A stretch of DNA of 16,211 bases from Polyangium jinanense (GCF_028435365.1 NZ_JAGTJJ010000117.1:1-16211), one strand, 5' to 3'. Shown: positions 6,818 through 14,902, counted from the stretch's first letter. The notes: generated from the letters alone by a model not told the origin. Numbers and translations are program-made.

Positions 6818-7041
6818 GGTGGTGGAGCCTCCGGCGTGGACCGAGGGGAATGATCCCGAGTTTCCGTCACATTACCGAATGCAAGGCCATCCACAATACC
6901 CCGGCCGCTTCCCGCCGGTTCTGGCTGGATTCACGACGGAAATCGTGCCCGGAGCGCTCCTTGACGCCCGGAAGGGGGTCTGGTCTCCTACGTTCCAGCA
7001 TCGGCGCTCGCGAAGACGCCGAATTTCGTGGAGTTTTGCCC
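6818..7041. promoter_or_regulatory. Divergent intergenic region between two propeller lipoprotein genes
   Basis: 224 bp separate the outward-facing starts at 6817 (minus) and 7042 (plus). Each gene has a ribosome binding site at its end (GGAGG for the minus gene, GGAG 8 bases before the plus gene), so both promoters should lie here. TTGACG (6961-6966) resembles a -35 box for the plus gene, but the nearest -10-like TACGTT (6989-6994) is 22 bp away, which is too far for a confident call. I find no clear promoter for the minus gene. Confidence 0.4.
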
Positions 7042-7971
7042 ATGCGAAGAGCTTCCTTGCGTCCTTCCTGGTTCGCCCTGATCGCCGTCTCGGCGCTGGT
7101 GTACGGTTGCGCGGCCGAGACAAGCGGCACGTTCGGCGCCGGCGGCGAAGGAGGCGTCGCGGGGCAGGGCGGATCGGCCGGGTCGGGGGGGCAGGGAGGA
7201 TCGGCCGGGCAGGGCGGTGGGGACGGCGTGGGCGGGTTCGAATTCCCGACCGACGGCGGCACACCCGACCCCGAGCTGCCGGGCGAGGTGTTCGGGCACA
7301 GCCCCGATCGGCTCTACAAACTCGAGCCCTACACGAAGCAGGTCTCGATCGTGGACTACTTCGAGGGCTGCGGGGAGGTCATCGACATCGCGATCGACAA
7401 GGACTCGAAGATCATCGGGACGAGCTTCTCCGGGCTCTACTGGATCGACAAGACGACCGCGAAGTGCACGGAGATCGCAAGCGGCAGCTACCCGAACTCG
7501 CTCTCGTTCGTGCCCGCCGGGACCCTCGATCCGAACCACGAGGTGCTCGTCGGCTACCAGGGCTCGACCTACGTCCGGATCGACACGACGAACGGGCAGA
7601 TGACGACGGTCGGCTCGATCGGGGGCGGGTACACGTCGAGCGGCGACATCGTATCGGTGAAGGGCGGCGGGACGTACCTCACGGTGAAGGGCAACAGCTG
7701 CAACGACTGCCTGGTCGAGGTGAACCCGAAGACGGGAGCGCTGATCAAGAACTGGGGCTCCGTGCCGTACGAGGACGTCTTCGGAATCGCGTTCTGGGCC
7801 GGCAGCGTCTACGGCTTCAGCGACTCGGGGCAGCTCTTCGAAGTGACATTCGACCCAAGCGGAAACGGGATCACGACGAAGGAGATCCCGATCCCGGGCG
7901 GCTCCGCGAGCCTCGTGTTCTGGGGCGCCGGCTCGACGACGTTCGCGCCAGTCGAGCCGCCGCCGAAGTAG
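7042..7971 (+). CDS. Lipoprotein with Gly/Gln linker and propeller-like domain
   Basis: 309 residues from the ATG at 7042, with GGAG 8 bases upstream; the frame opens at 6850, but the signal peptide begins only here. A basic N-terminus, a hydrophobic core (about 11-21) and the lipobox-like LVYGC (Cys23) point to a lipoprotein. Residues 32-65 are Gly-rich with GQGGSAG-type repeats. The rest (about 75-309) has repeated beta patterns of the kind (D/K)xLYxLDxxT and I-D-I-A-I-D, with segments such as GLYWIDKTT and CLVEVNPKTG, suggesting a beta-propeller related to NHL/PQQ-like or DUF4394-like folds; no exact family is recognised. A CNDC pair lies in the propeller-like part. It is divergent from the larger propeller lipoprotein and shares its plan. 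The stop is followed after 13 bp by hairpin element copy 2, which may act as its terminator. Confidence 0.85.
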   Translation: MRRASLRPSWFALIAVSALVYGCAAETSGTFGAGGEGGVAGQGGSAGSGGQGGSAGQGGGDGVGGFEFPTDGGTPDPELPGEVFGHSPDRLYKLEPYTKQVSIVDYFEGCGEVIDIAIDKDSKIIGTSFSGLYWIDKTTAKCTEIASGSYPNSLSFVPAGTLDPNHEVLVGYQGSTYVRIDTTNGQMTTVGSIGGGYTSSGDIVSVKGGGTYLTVKGNSCNDCLVEVNPKTGALIKNWGSVPYEDVFGIAFWAGSVYGFSDSGQLFEVTFDPSGNGITTKEIPIPGGSASLVFWGAGSTTFAPVEPPPK

Positions 7972-7984
7972 GATCTGATCGACA

Positions 7985-8094
7985 GCGTAGCGCCGGGGTT
8001 TCACCCCGGGCCCGAGCAGGGGCTGTCCGCCCCTGCACCCGGACCAGGGCAAGCCCTGGACCGCTGGTGCATCGACCGCGATGCGGTCGATGCA
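7985..8094 (+). repeat. Dispersed four-hairpin element, copy 2
   Basis: Four hairpins in series. Hairpin 1: CCGGGGT (7993-7999) with ACCCCGG (8003-8009), loop TTC. Hairpin 2: GCAGGGGC (8016-8023) with GCCCCTGC (8029-8036), loop TGTCC. Hairpin 3: CCAGGGC (8044-8050) with GCCCTGG (8053-8059), two bases between the arms. Hairpin 4: a perfect 12-bp stem, TGCATCGACCGC (8068-8079) with its complement (8083-8094), loop GAT. It begins 13 bp after the stop of the plus-strand lipoprotein gene and ends 28 bp before the stop of the convergent zinc-ribbon gene. This is the most intact copy fully inside the window, and hairpin 4 differs from the other copies in most arm positions while staying perfectly paired. 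Confidence 0.85.
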
Positions 8095-8122
8095 AAGGCA
8101 CATCGGCAGCGCTCGGGATCTC

Positions 8123-8542
8123 TCAAGCTCCGAGGGAGCGTATTGCGTTGAGCATGCGTCGGAAGAGGCCCTCTTCTGGCGTCGGGGGAGTCGTGTCGTC
8201 GACGGGGCCGAGGGCTACGACCTCGGCGAGTTTGGTCGAAGGGACGAGGACGCCGGCGCAGCCGGGGCAACGGAGGATCTCGGGGCCGTGGCCACGCAGA
8301 TGCTCAGGCGCGAGCGTGTCCCGGCACCGCGGGCAGATCCGCGCGCCGGGGTGCGACTGCGGGATCGCCGGGCGGACCTCGACGGCGGCGGCGACGCTGG
8401 AGACGTCGCCGTCGAACCAGTCGATCCACACGGCATGGCAGTCGGCGCAGACGTCGACGACCACGCCGCCGGTCAATCGCTCCTGGAGCAGGCCGCCGCA
8501 GAGCGGGCACTGCGGGGAGGCGAGGCGGTACTGCTCGCTCAT
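8123..8542 (-). CDS. Double zinc-ribbon protein (TFIIB-type zinc finger)
   Basis: 139 residues from the ATG at 8542. Two four-cysteine modules are visible: Cys12/15 with Cys32/35 (CPLC, CADC) and Cys70/73 with Cys92/95 (CPRC, CPGC). The first resembles the bacterial zf-TFIIB domain (PF13453), where a tryptophan-bearing segment (HAVWIDWFD here) follows the second Cys pair. Such proteins are small, soluble and mostly uncharacterised; a nucleic-acid or protein-binding role is possible. The C-terminus (about 100-139) may end in a short amphipathic helix (GLFRRMLNAIRSL). Its start overlaps the stop of the glucanotransferase gene in ATGA, suggesting translational coupling as the last gene of the cluster. 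No specific link to glucan metabolism is evident. Confidence 0.85.
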   Translation of the reverse strand: MSEQYRLASPQCPLCGGLLQERLTGGVVVDVCADCHAVWIDWFDGDVSSVAAAVEVRPAIPQSHPGARICPRCRDTLAPEHLRGHGPEILRCPGCAGVLVPSTKLAEVVALGPVDDTTPPTPEEGLFRRMLNAIRSLGA

Positions 8543-10059
8543 CGCGCGGCTCCAGGTGGCTCGGCGAGGCGTCCGTAAAGATCGGCGAGCTCGCGCAGGC
8601 GCAGGGCCGTCTCGCGACGGAAGACGTCGCCGTGCAGCAGGAAGCGCCAGTTGTCGCGGGTCGTGGCGGGGTTGTTCATGCGCGCTTCGCTGCCGCGCGA
8701 GAGCACGTCCTGCATGGGGATGATCGCGGTGTTCGCGGTGGAGGCGAACGCGGCGAGGATGAAGTCCCAGGCGATGTCCTGGCCGCTCACGCGGAGGTAA
8801 CGCTGCACGTGGTGGCGCACGTGCGGCGGGGCCGCGTTCCAGAAGCCCACCGTGGTGTCGTTGTCGTGCGTGCCCGGGTAGACGACGTTGTCCGGCTCGT
8901 GGTTATGGGGCAGGTGCGTGTTGTCCGCGTCGCCGCCGAACGCGAACTGCAGGACGCGCATGCCGGGCAGGCCCGCGGCGCGGCGCAGCTCGTGGACGGC
9001 CTCGTCGATCATGCCGAGGTCCTCCGCGACGAGCGGCATCTTGCCGTGACGCTCGAGCGCCTGGAAAAACGCGAGCCCGGGGCCCTTCACCCACCGGCCG
9101 GTGCGCGCGTCGGGCGAGCCGAACGGGATCTCCCAGTACGCGGCGAACGCGCGGAAGTGATCGATGCGGGCGATGTCCGTGTGCGCGAGGACGCGGCCGA
9201 GGCGCGCGCGCCACCAGGCGAAGTCGTCCTCGGCCATGCGATCCCAGCGGTAGATCGGGTTGCCCCAGAGCTGGCCGGTCTCGCTGAAGTAGTCCGGCGG
9301 CACGCCCGACACCGTCTGCGGCGTGCCGAGCTCATCGAGGTGGAAGAGGTTTCGGTGCGCCCAGACGTCGACGCTGTTGCGATCGACGTAGATCGGCAGG
9401 TCGCCGACGATCCGCACGCCACGCGAATGTGCGTAGGCGCGGAGCTCGCTCCATTGGTGCTCAAAGAAAAACAGGATGGCGATCTCGCGCTCGATCTCCT
9501 TCGCGTACTCAGCGCGGGCCTTCTCGAGGGCCGCGGGCTCGCGGTCGCGCAGGGCGGGCTCCCAGTCCCACCAGGCCTTGCCGCCGTTCCTGCGCGAGAG
9601 CAGCCAGAAGAGCGCGGAGTCCTCGAGCCACGAGGCCTCGGCCTCGCGGAAGGCGGCGAGAGGCTTGCGCAGCGGGTGATCGGGGCTTCCGAGGAGGCGC
9701 TCGGCGGCGCGATCGAGGCGCGGCTCCTTGAAGGCGCGGACGGCGTCGAAGTCGACGAGGCTCGCGGGCGTGAAGTTGTGCGCGAGCTCCGAGGCGTCGA
9801 GCAGGCCGACCTCGTGCAGCCGGACGAGGTCGACGAGCAGCGGGTTGCCGGCGAAGGCGGACCAGCAGACGTAGGGACAGTTGTTGCTGGTCGGGTTGAG
9901 GGGAAGGACCTGCCAGAGGCCGAGCCCGGCCTGGGCCAGCCAGTCGAGGAAGCGCCGCGCAGAGGCGCCGAGATCCCCCATGCCGTAGGGGCCGGGCAGG
10001 GAGGTCGGGTGCAGGAGGATGCCCGCCTCGCGGCGGGGTTTGTCAGGGGCCTGGGTCAT
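8539..10059 (-). CDS. malQ: 4-alpha-glucanotransferase (amylomaltase, GH77)
   Basis: 506 residues, close to the Thermus-type amylomaltase length. The enzyme (EC 2.4.1.25) moves alpha-1,4-glucan segments between chains in the cytoplasm, in maltodextrin or glycogen turnover. It has the family landmarks GILLHPTSLPGPYGMGDLG (13-31), SAFAGNPLLVDL (67-78), GDLPIYVD (219-226) and the GH77 catalytic triad by motif: nucleophile Asp300 in RIDHFR, acid/base Glu346 in VAEDLG, and Asp399 in THDND. The ATG at 10059 has GAGGAG 8 bases upstream. It lies 44 bp downstream of the giant lipoprotein gene with no terminator between, and overlaps the zinc-ribbon start by 4 bp, so it is probably co-transcribed with both. 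No other maltodextrin or glycogen genes are in the window. The substitution NCPYVCWSAF in place of the common SPYSxxSAF sequence is a small departure from the family norm. Confidence 0.96.
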   Translation of the reverse strand: MTQAPDKPRREAGILLHPTSLPGPYGMGDLGASARRFLDWLAQAGLGLWQVLPLNPTSNNCPYVCWSAFAGNPLLVDLVRLHEVGLLDASELAHNFTPASLVDFDAVRAFKEPRLDRAAERLLGSPDHPLRKPLAAFREAEASWLEDSALFWLLSRRNGGKAWWDWEPALRDREPAALEKARAEYAKEIEREIAILFFFEHQWSELRAYAHSRGVRIVGDLPIYVDRNSVDVWAHRNLFHLDELGTPQTVSGVPPDYFSETGQLWGNPIYRWDRMAEDDFAWWRARLGRVLAHTDIARIDHFRAFAAYWEIPFGSPDARTGRWVKGPGLAFFQALERHGKMPLVAEDLGMIDEAVHELRRAAGLPGMRVLQFAFGGDADNTHLPHNHEPDNVVYPGTHDNDTTVGFWNAAPPHVRHHVQRYLRVSGQDIAWDFILAAFASTANTAIIPMQDVLSRGSEARMNNPATTRDNWRFLLHGDVFRRETALRLRELADLYGRLAEPPGAAR

Positions 10060-10103
10060 GCGAGCGTCTCCTCATCGGCGGGCCAAAAAGCGGGCGGACG
10101 ATA

Positions 10104-13100
10104 TCATCGCCGGGCCTTCTGCGTGATCCTTTGCAGCGCGGCCGAGACCGCCTCCCGCGCGCGTTTTTCCCGGACCTCGGGATCCGTCTCGGGCTTTTGC
10201 ATGGCCCGGACCGCCTCGCAGGCGGCCTTGTCCGCGGGCGGGAGCGTGACGCAGAAGAGATCGTACGAACGCGAAGCGGGCTCGGCGAGGGCGGGCTCCT
10301 TCGCGAGGATGGCCGCGGCGTGCGCGAGAACGAGAGCGAAGAGCGACGCCTGCGGGGTGGTGTCGAGCCATCGCGAGACGAACGTGGGGCTCCGCGCGAG
10401 CTTGGCCAGCACGTCCCAACGGCTCCGCGCGAGGCCGAGCTCGGTCGCGAAGACGAGCACCGAGAGGTTGCGGCTGCGATCGGAGAGGGCCGCCGTGTCC
10501 GCATCGAGCGCGGCGAGATCGTCGAGCGCTGTGTCGTCGAGCGTGGCGCAGTTGACGGCGACGCTGAGCGTATCGGCGCGGAGGCTCGGTCCGAGCAGCT
10601 TCGACCGGCCGATCGAGCGGGCGGCCGTGATAAGGCTCGGGTTGCAGTGGGTCGGCTGGCGCTGGCGGGCGAGCAGGACGGCGGCGTCGTAGACACGGCC
10701 GGCCGAGGAGAGCTCGAGCGTGGCGCGGGTGAACGCGTCGGGGTCGTAGTTCTTCTGCTCCATGCCGCCGAGGAACGCATCGAGGGCGGGCAGGGGGCCG
10801 GCGCAGGCCTTGCCGGTGTCACCGCGGCGGATCCGCGGGAGCTTGCGGAGCGCGCCGCCGGCGCGAAGCGAGAGGGCGAGCGAGTAGGCGTCACACGCGG
10901 GCGCCTCGTAGCCACCGAGCTCGACCTTGTCCTCGGTGCATGCGAGGGGTTCACCGAGCACGGCGAGGGCACGCGCGGCGCGTTCGAGGACGGGTTTGAC
11001 CGCGGGCATGCGGGCGAAGGCGACCGGCGTGGTCGCGAGGACGTCGCGCAACGTGGCGTCGTCGGCGTCGCCTTCGAGCGTGGCGCGGACGAGGGACCAG
11101 AGGTCGCCGGCGAGCAGGGGCATGCCGGCGTCGGCAGCGAGCACGGCGGCGACGGCGAGGACCGCGCGGGCGTCGGCGGCGAGGGTCTTCGGGTCGGGCG
11201 GGCCGAGGGATCGGCCGCCGAGGCGGGCGCCGAAGATCGCGGCGTCGATCGCGCGGGAGGCGGCCGAGGCGCCGCGCTCGGTGTCCCCGTCGAGGAAGTG
11301 GTAGGCCGCGGCGATGGCGGCGGCGTGCACGTAGTAACGCGCGGCTTCGGTGTCGCGCTCGGGGCCCGCGACGGGCGCGAGGCGTGCGACGAACGAGCCC
11401 CCGGGCGCGCCGGCCGAGCGCACGCCGAGGCCCATCTGGAACGTGGACGAGCCTTCGACCAGGCCCGCGCCGAAGGAGACGTCGAAGCTCACGTTGAAGA
11501 CCTTGGAGACGGTCTTCTCCTCGTAGCGGTACGACATGCGGGGCATCACGAGCCCGCTCGACTCGGCCTTCGCGAGGAACGCGTCGAGTTTCTCACGCGC
11601 CTTCGTGCGGTCGCCGGTGTTCGCGAGCTTCATCGCGTCCATCACGGAGACCACGGCATCCGCCGCCGCGGGATCCTCGCAGGCGCGCGAGACGGCGCCG
11701 CGCATGCCCTCGGCGTACTCGGTCGGACGCGGCGGCTCTCCGTGGCGCGCCCGGAAGACCTCACGCGCGAACCGCAGGGCCCAGCCGAGCTCGGAGGCGC
11801 CGCCGGACGCCGCGGCGATCGCCGTGTCGGGCGGCGGTTTGTCCGTCGCGACCGAGACGAGCACGCCGCCGAGCAGACAAAAATCGGCCTGATCACGCTT
11901 GCCCTGCGCTCGCAAGGTGCTGGAGAGCGAGACGAGGAGCGTGTCGAGCCCGCTGTGGGTCTTCTCCGCCGCGGCGGCGCGGGCGAGCTCGTCGAGCAGG
12001 CCCACGGAGGTGCCGGCGCGATCGTCGCGGAAGATCGCGGCGAGCGCGGCGAGGAGGCTCTTCACGCGGGTGGGGTCGATCGACGCGGTCGTGGGCGCGG
12101 CGAGGTAGGTCCGGGTCAGGCCGTAGATCGCCGCGGTCGCGTCGGCGAACGTGCGCTCGTCCCACTCGGCGAGCCCGGCCGAGACGGCGCGCTCGGCGTC
12201 GGCCGCGGGGATCACGAAGGTGAACGGATCGGCCTTGTTCTTGCGCGACACGAGGTCGATCGCGTCCGAGAGGATGGTCACGACGAAGCGCGCGCGGCGC
12301 ACGGTCGCGCCCTCGCCCTTGGTGTACGAGGGGCTCGCGAGGATGCGCCTTCGCACGTCGCCGATCCGCGCGAGGACCCGCCGCGCCTCCGGGCTCGGGC
12401 CTCCCTTCGCGCTGCTGCACACGGGTCCGGGCCCGGAGGGTTTGTCGAGGAGGATCGTGGCGAGCGCGGTGATCGTTTGATCCCCAAGGGTCGTGACGTC
12501 CTCGAGCAGGGCCGCGGGCATGGGCTCGGCAGCCTCCGCGAGGCCGGCGATGGCGTCGCGGAGGGCGTCGCGCGCGGCCTTGCGATCGGCGGGGAAGCGG
12601 GCGGGATCGGCGGCCTCGGGGTCGAGCTTCTTGCCGCTCCCGAGCGCGAGGTACTGGGCCACGCTGGAGGCGAGGCGCGCGAGCGGGCGCCGCGAGACGG
12701 AAGGATCGGAGAGGGCGCGGCCGACCTCTGCGGCGGCCGCGTCGAGGTCGGGCTGCGCGCCGAGGAGCAAACGGATGAGCACGTCGGCCGTGAAGAGGCC
12801 GGCCACGCCCCAGCCGCTCTGGCGTGCGAGATCGCCGTCGAGCTTCTGGCGGAAGGCGCCGAAGAGGCCGTTGTAGAACGCGCTCTGGATCGCCTGCGGA
12901 TACGCGGTCGCGGCCATGGCGCCGGTGAAGGCGGCCTCGAAGATCTCGGAGGCGTCCTTCGCGCGCGCGAGTCGATCCTCGATCGAGCGCCGCAAGAGGT
13001 CGACGAGCGCGTCGCGGAGCGGCGCATCGGCGATGAGGCCGGGGGCGTAGGCGAGGGTGACCACGCTCATCGAGTGCATCCGGTCCGGGTAGGCCTGGTG

Positions 13101-14402
13101 GAGCTGTGCGAGCGCCGCGAGGTGCGCGGAGACGAGGGTGGAGACGCGCCGGTAGGTGGGCGTCTGCGCGAGCGAGACCCCCGAGACCTCGCCGCGCTGC
13201 TGCGTGAGCGCGAAGGCGTGGGTCCAGGTCGTGCGGGCCTCGTCCACGGCGCGGACGAAGGCGTCGTACCGAGGCAGCCACTCGGCGAGCGGAAGGACGT
13301 TCTTCCGGGTCGCGTCGAGCGAGAGCGCGGGCGTGAGCGAGCGGCCGACGGTGTACGCGAAGACCAGATCGTCGGGCCCCTGGAAGTTCGGCGGCGGGGC
13401 GGAGAGGCACGCCTCTTCGGGGCCGAAGAGCGCACGCAGGCCCTCGCGTTTCGCCTCCGGCGCGGCCGCGAGGATCCGCTCGCCGAGCGCCTTCCAGGCC
13501 GCCCTCGCGTCCTTCGCGGCCCGCACGCGCAAGAGGTCGCCGTAGGGCGTGCCGTGCGGCGTCGCCGTCGCCGCGGGAGCCTCGTCCACGCCGGCGCTGG
13601 CGTCCTCGCTCGCGGGCGCCATGAGCACGATGCCGGCGCTCTCGAGGAGCGTGAGCAAGTACCGCGCGCGCATCCGGGGCTCGGCGTCGACCGGCTGGGC
13701 GCGCACGAGAGCGGCGAGAATCGAAGCCTCGCGCGCCGCGTCGACGTAACGGAAAGCGGACGCGTGATCGGCGGCGCGCCGGACCGAGGCCGCGAGCTCG
13801 AGGGTCGCGCCGAGGCGCGCGAGCGACGCGTCGTCGCGCACCACCGGCGAGAGCCCCGCCATCAAGGGCCGCAGCGGATCGTGCGGGAAGACGTACGTCA
13901 CCTCGGCCGGGCTGCCCCGCACGCGGACGATCGTCTCCCACCCGGCCGCCTCGCCGAGCAGGGCGAGCAAGCGCGGCGCATCGAGCGCGGCAGGCGCGGG
14001 CAGCGCGGCGGTACGCGCGACGAACGCCGCAGCCGGCGCAGCGCCGCTCGGCACCTCGGCGAAAGCTTCGAGCACGAGCGCGACCTTCGTGCCTTCCTGC
14101 TGCCGTGCGCTTCGGATGAGCGCGGCCCACGGGTCGTTCGGATCCCGCTTCGCGCGCGCCTCGCCATACGCCTCGAGCGCGTCCTGCAGCACGCGCGCCT
14201 CGCGCCCCTCGTTCGAGGCCGCGGCGATCGTCCGCTCGCACGCGTCGAGCGCGCTCGCATCGCAACGGAACGCAGAGTCCGTCCTTGCCTTCGGGGGCGT
14301 GGTCGTCCCGGATCCGCAGCTCCCCGCGGCCAGGATCAACGCCATCGCCGCGACGCCCCCCCGCGCCGCGCCGCGCCTTCGTTCCGTGCGTCGCGCCTGC
14401 AT
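10104..14402 (-). CDS. Giant (1432-residue) predicted lipoprotein, alpha-helical, unknown function
   Basis: 1432 residues from the ATG at 14402, chosen because GGAGGT lies 5 bases upstream and the start forms a TGATG overlap with the preceding gene's stop; an extra 8 codons upstream are open. The N-terminus has many arginines, a short hydrophobic stretch (about 17-27) and AAGSC (Cys29), an imperfect but plausible lipobox, followed by a GSGTTTPP linker. The rest is Ala/Leu/Arg-rich and reads as long series of helices, like an alpha-solenoid, though I see no clear TPR or HEAT consensus. One beta-rich island (about 956-1000, starting MSYRYEEKTV) interrupts it. Several cysteines are scattered, including pairs near the C-terminus. 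The C-terminal 40 residues are charged and helical. I recognise no family or catalytic motif. The antisense strand is also open for almost the whole length, but its Arg/Gly/Glu-rich product is the usual shadow of GC-rich coding DNA. A periplasmic or outer-membrane scaffold is a guess. Confidence 0.8.
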   Translation of the reverse strand: MQARRTERRRGAARGGVAAMALILAAGSCGSGTTTPPKARTDSAFRCDASALDACERTIAAASNEGREARVLQDALEAYGEARAKRDPNDPWAALIRSARQQEGTKVALVLEAFAEVPSGAAPAAAFVARTAALPAPAALDAPRLLALLGEAAGWETIVRVRGSPAEVTYVFPHDPLRPLMAGLSPVVRDDASLARLGATLELAASVRRAADHASAFRYVDAAREASILAALVRAQPVDAEPRMRARYLLTLLESAGIVLMAPASEDASAGVDEAPAATATPHGTPYGDLLRVRAAKDARAAWKALGERILAAAPEAKREGLRALFGPEEACLSAPPPNFQGPDDLVFAYTVGRSLTPALSLDATRKNVLPLAEWLPRYDAFVRAVDEARTTWTHAFALTQQRGEVSGVSLAQTPTYRRVSTLVSAHLAALAQLHQAYPDRMHSMSVVTLAYAPGLIADAPLRDALVDLLRRSIEDRLARAKDASEIFEAAFTGAMAATAYPQAIQSAFYNGLFGAFRQKLDGDLARQSGWGVAGLFTADVLIRLLLGAQPDLDAAAAEVGRALSDPSVSRRPLARLASSVAQYLALGSGKKLDPEAADPARFPADRKAARDALRDAIAGLAEAAEPMPAALLEDVTTLGDQTITALATILLDKPSGPGPVCSSAKGGPSPEARRVLARIGDVRRRILASPSYTKGEGATVRRARFVVTILSDAIDLVSRKNKADPFTFVIPAADAERAVSAGLAEWDERTFADATAAIYGLTRTYLAAPTTASIDPTRVKSLLAALAAIFRDDRAGTSVGLLDELARAAAAEKTHSGLDTLLVSLSSTLRAQGKRDQADFCLLGGVLVSVATDKPPPDTAIAAASGGASELGWALRFAREVFRARHGEPPRPTEYAEGMRGAVSRACEDPAAADAVVSVMDAMKLANTGDRTKAREKLDAFLAKAESSGLVMPRMSYRYEEKTVSKVFNVSFDVSFGAGLVEGSSTFQMGLGVRSAGAPGGSFVARLAPVAGPERDTEAARYYVHAAAIAAAYHFLDGDTERGASAASRAIDAAIFGARLGGRSLGPPDPKTLAADARAVLAVAAVLAADAGMPLLAGDLWSLVRATLEGDADDATLRDVLATTPVAFARMPAVKPVLERAARALAVLGEPLACTEDKVELGGYEAPACDAYSLALSLRAGGALRKLPRIRRGDTGKACAGPLPALDAFLGGMEQKNYDPDAFTRATLELSSAGRVYDAAVLLARQRQPTHCNPSLITAARSIGRSKLLGPSLRADTLSVAVNCATLDDTALDDLAALDADTAALSDRSRNLSVLVFATELGLARSRWDVLAKLARSPTFVSRWLDTTPQASLFALVLAHAAAILAKEPALAEPASRSYDLFCVTLPPADKAACEAVRAMQKPETDPEVREKRAREAVSAALQRITQKARR

Positions 14403-14902
14403 CACGCACCTCCGCCCGTGTCGCACGACGGCGCGGTCGTGATCGTCCGCGTCACGCGGAGCACGCTCCCTTCGCCGCCCTGCAGCGGCTCGCCCTCGTC
14501 GTCCACGACGACGATCTCCACGTTGAACGTGTCATAGCGATCCGCCACGCCGATCATCGGGAAGTCCACGACGGTCCCCGATCCGCGGTTCACCACCTTG
14601 CCGTTTGCCGACAGCTCGAGGTGCCCGCACGCCTCCGTGTCCCCGCAGGACCCGGGCGGCCTGAGGAAGAGCGCTTTTACTTCGAGCACGAAGGGAATCC
14701 GCACGTCCGGCGTCTCGCCGATCGAGACGCAGGCACCTTCCGCGGGGCTCTTGAGGGAGATCGTGGGCGGGTCGGTCTTGGTCGTCTCCGTGGTGGTGTC
14801 GTCGCTCTCCTCGGAGCAGCCGGCGAACAGGGCCGCGCAGAGGACGAGCGAGGGCCCCGAGGCGCGCAAGGAGCGCAAGAAAGCATGCGGAAAGCGTGTC
14901 AT
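14402..14902 (-). CDS. Small lipoprotein of unknown function
   Basis: 166 residues from the ATG at 14902, preceded by AAAGG about 4 bases upstream; a GTG 63 bases further out is open but would put a polar stretch ahead of the signal peptide. Signal peptide with basic residues (Arg3, Arg10, Arg13), hydrophobic core and the canonical lipobox LFAGC (Cys29), followed by a Ser/Thr/Asp/Glu-rich linker (30-48). The rest (about 49-160) is beta-rich, with ISLKSPAEGACV near its start and alternating strands such as FNVEIVVVDDEG, compatible with one Ig-like domain, probably disulphide-stabilised (Cys near 58, 86 and 92, and one near the C-terminus). No named family. Its stop shares one base with the start of the giant lipoprotein gene (TGATG), so the two are probably translationally coupled and may act together at the same membrane. 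Confidence 0.82.
   Translation of the reverse strand: MTRFPHAFLRSLRASGPSLVLCAALFAGCSEESDDTTTETTKTDPPTISLKSPAEGACVSIGETPDVRIPFVLEVKALFLRPPGSCGDTEACGHLELSANGKVVNRGSGTVVDFPMIGVADRYDTFNVEIVVVDDEGEPLQGGEGSVLRVTRTITTAPSCDTGGGA

Noticed and set aside
5009..6853. Long plus-strand frame antisense to the propeller lipoprotein gene.
   Set aside because: Low-complexity Ala/Arg/Val/Asp product mirroring the repeats of the true gene; no start signal or recognisable domain.
7985..8094. The hairpin element as a CRISPR repeat or a tRNA-like gene.
   Set aside because: There are only isolated copies with no regular spacers, and no cloverleaf with anticodon or T-loop sequence can be drawn.
8632..10692. Long plus-strand frame antisense to malQ.
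   Set aside because: malQ on the minus strand has intact family motifs and catalytic residues; the antisense product is compositionally biased with no features.
10131..14537. A 1468-codon open frame on the plus strand, antisense to the giant lipoprotein gene.
   Set aside because: Very long antisense frames are common in DNA with extreme GC at third codon positions. The product is Arg/Gly/Glu-rich without signal peptide, domain or ribosome binding site, whereas the minus-strand frame has a strong Shine-Dalgarno, a signal sequence and coupled neighbours.
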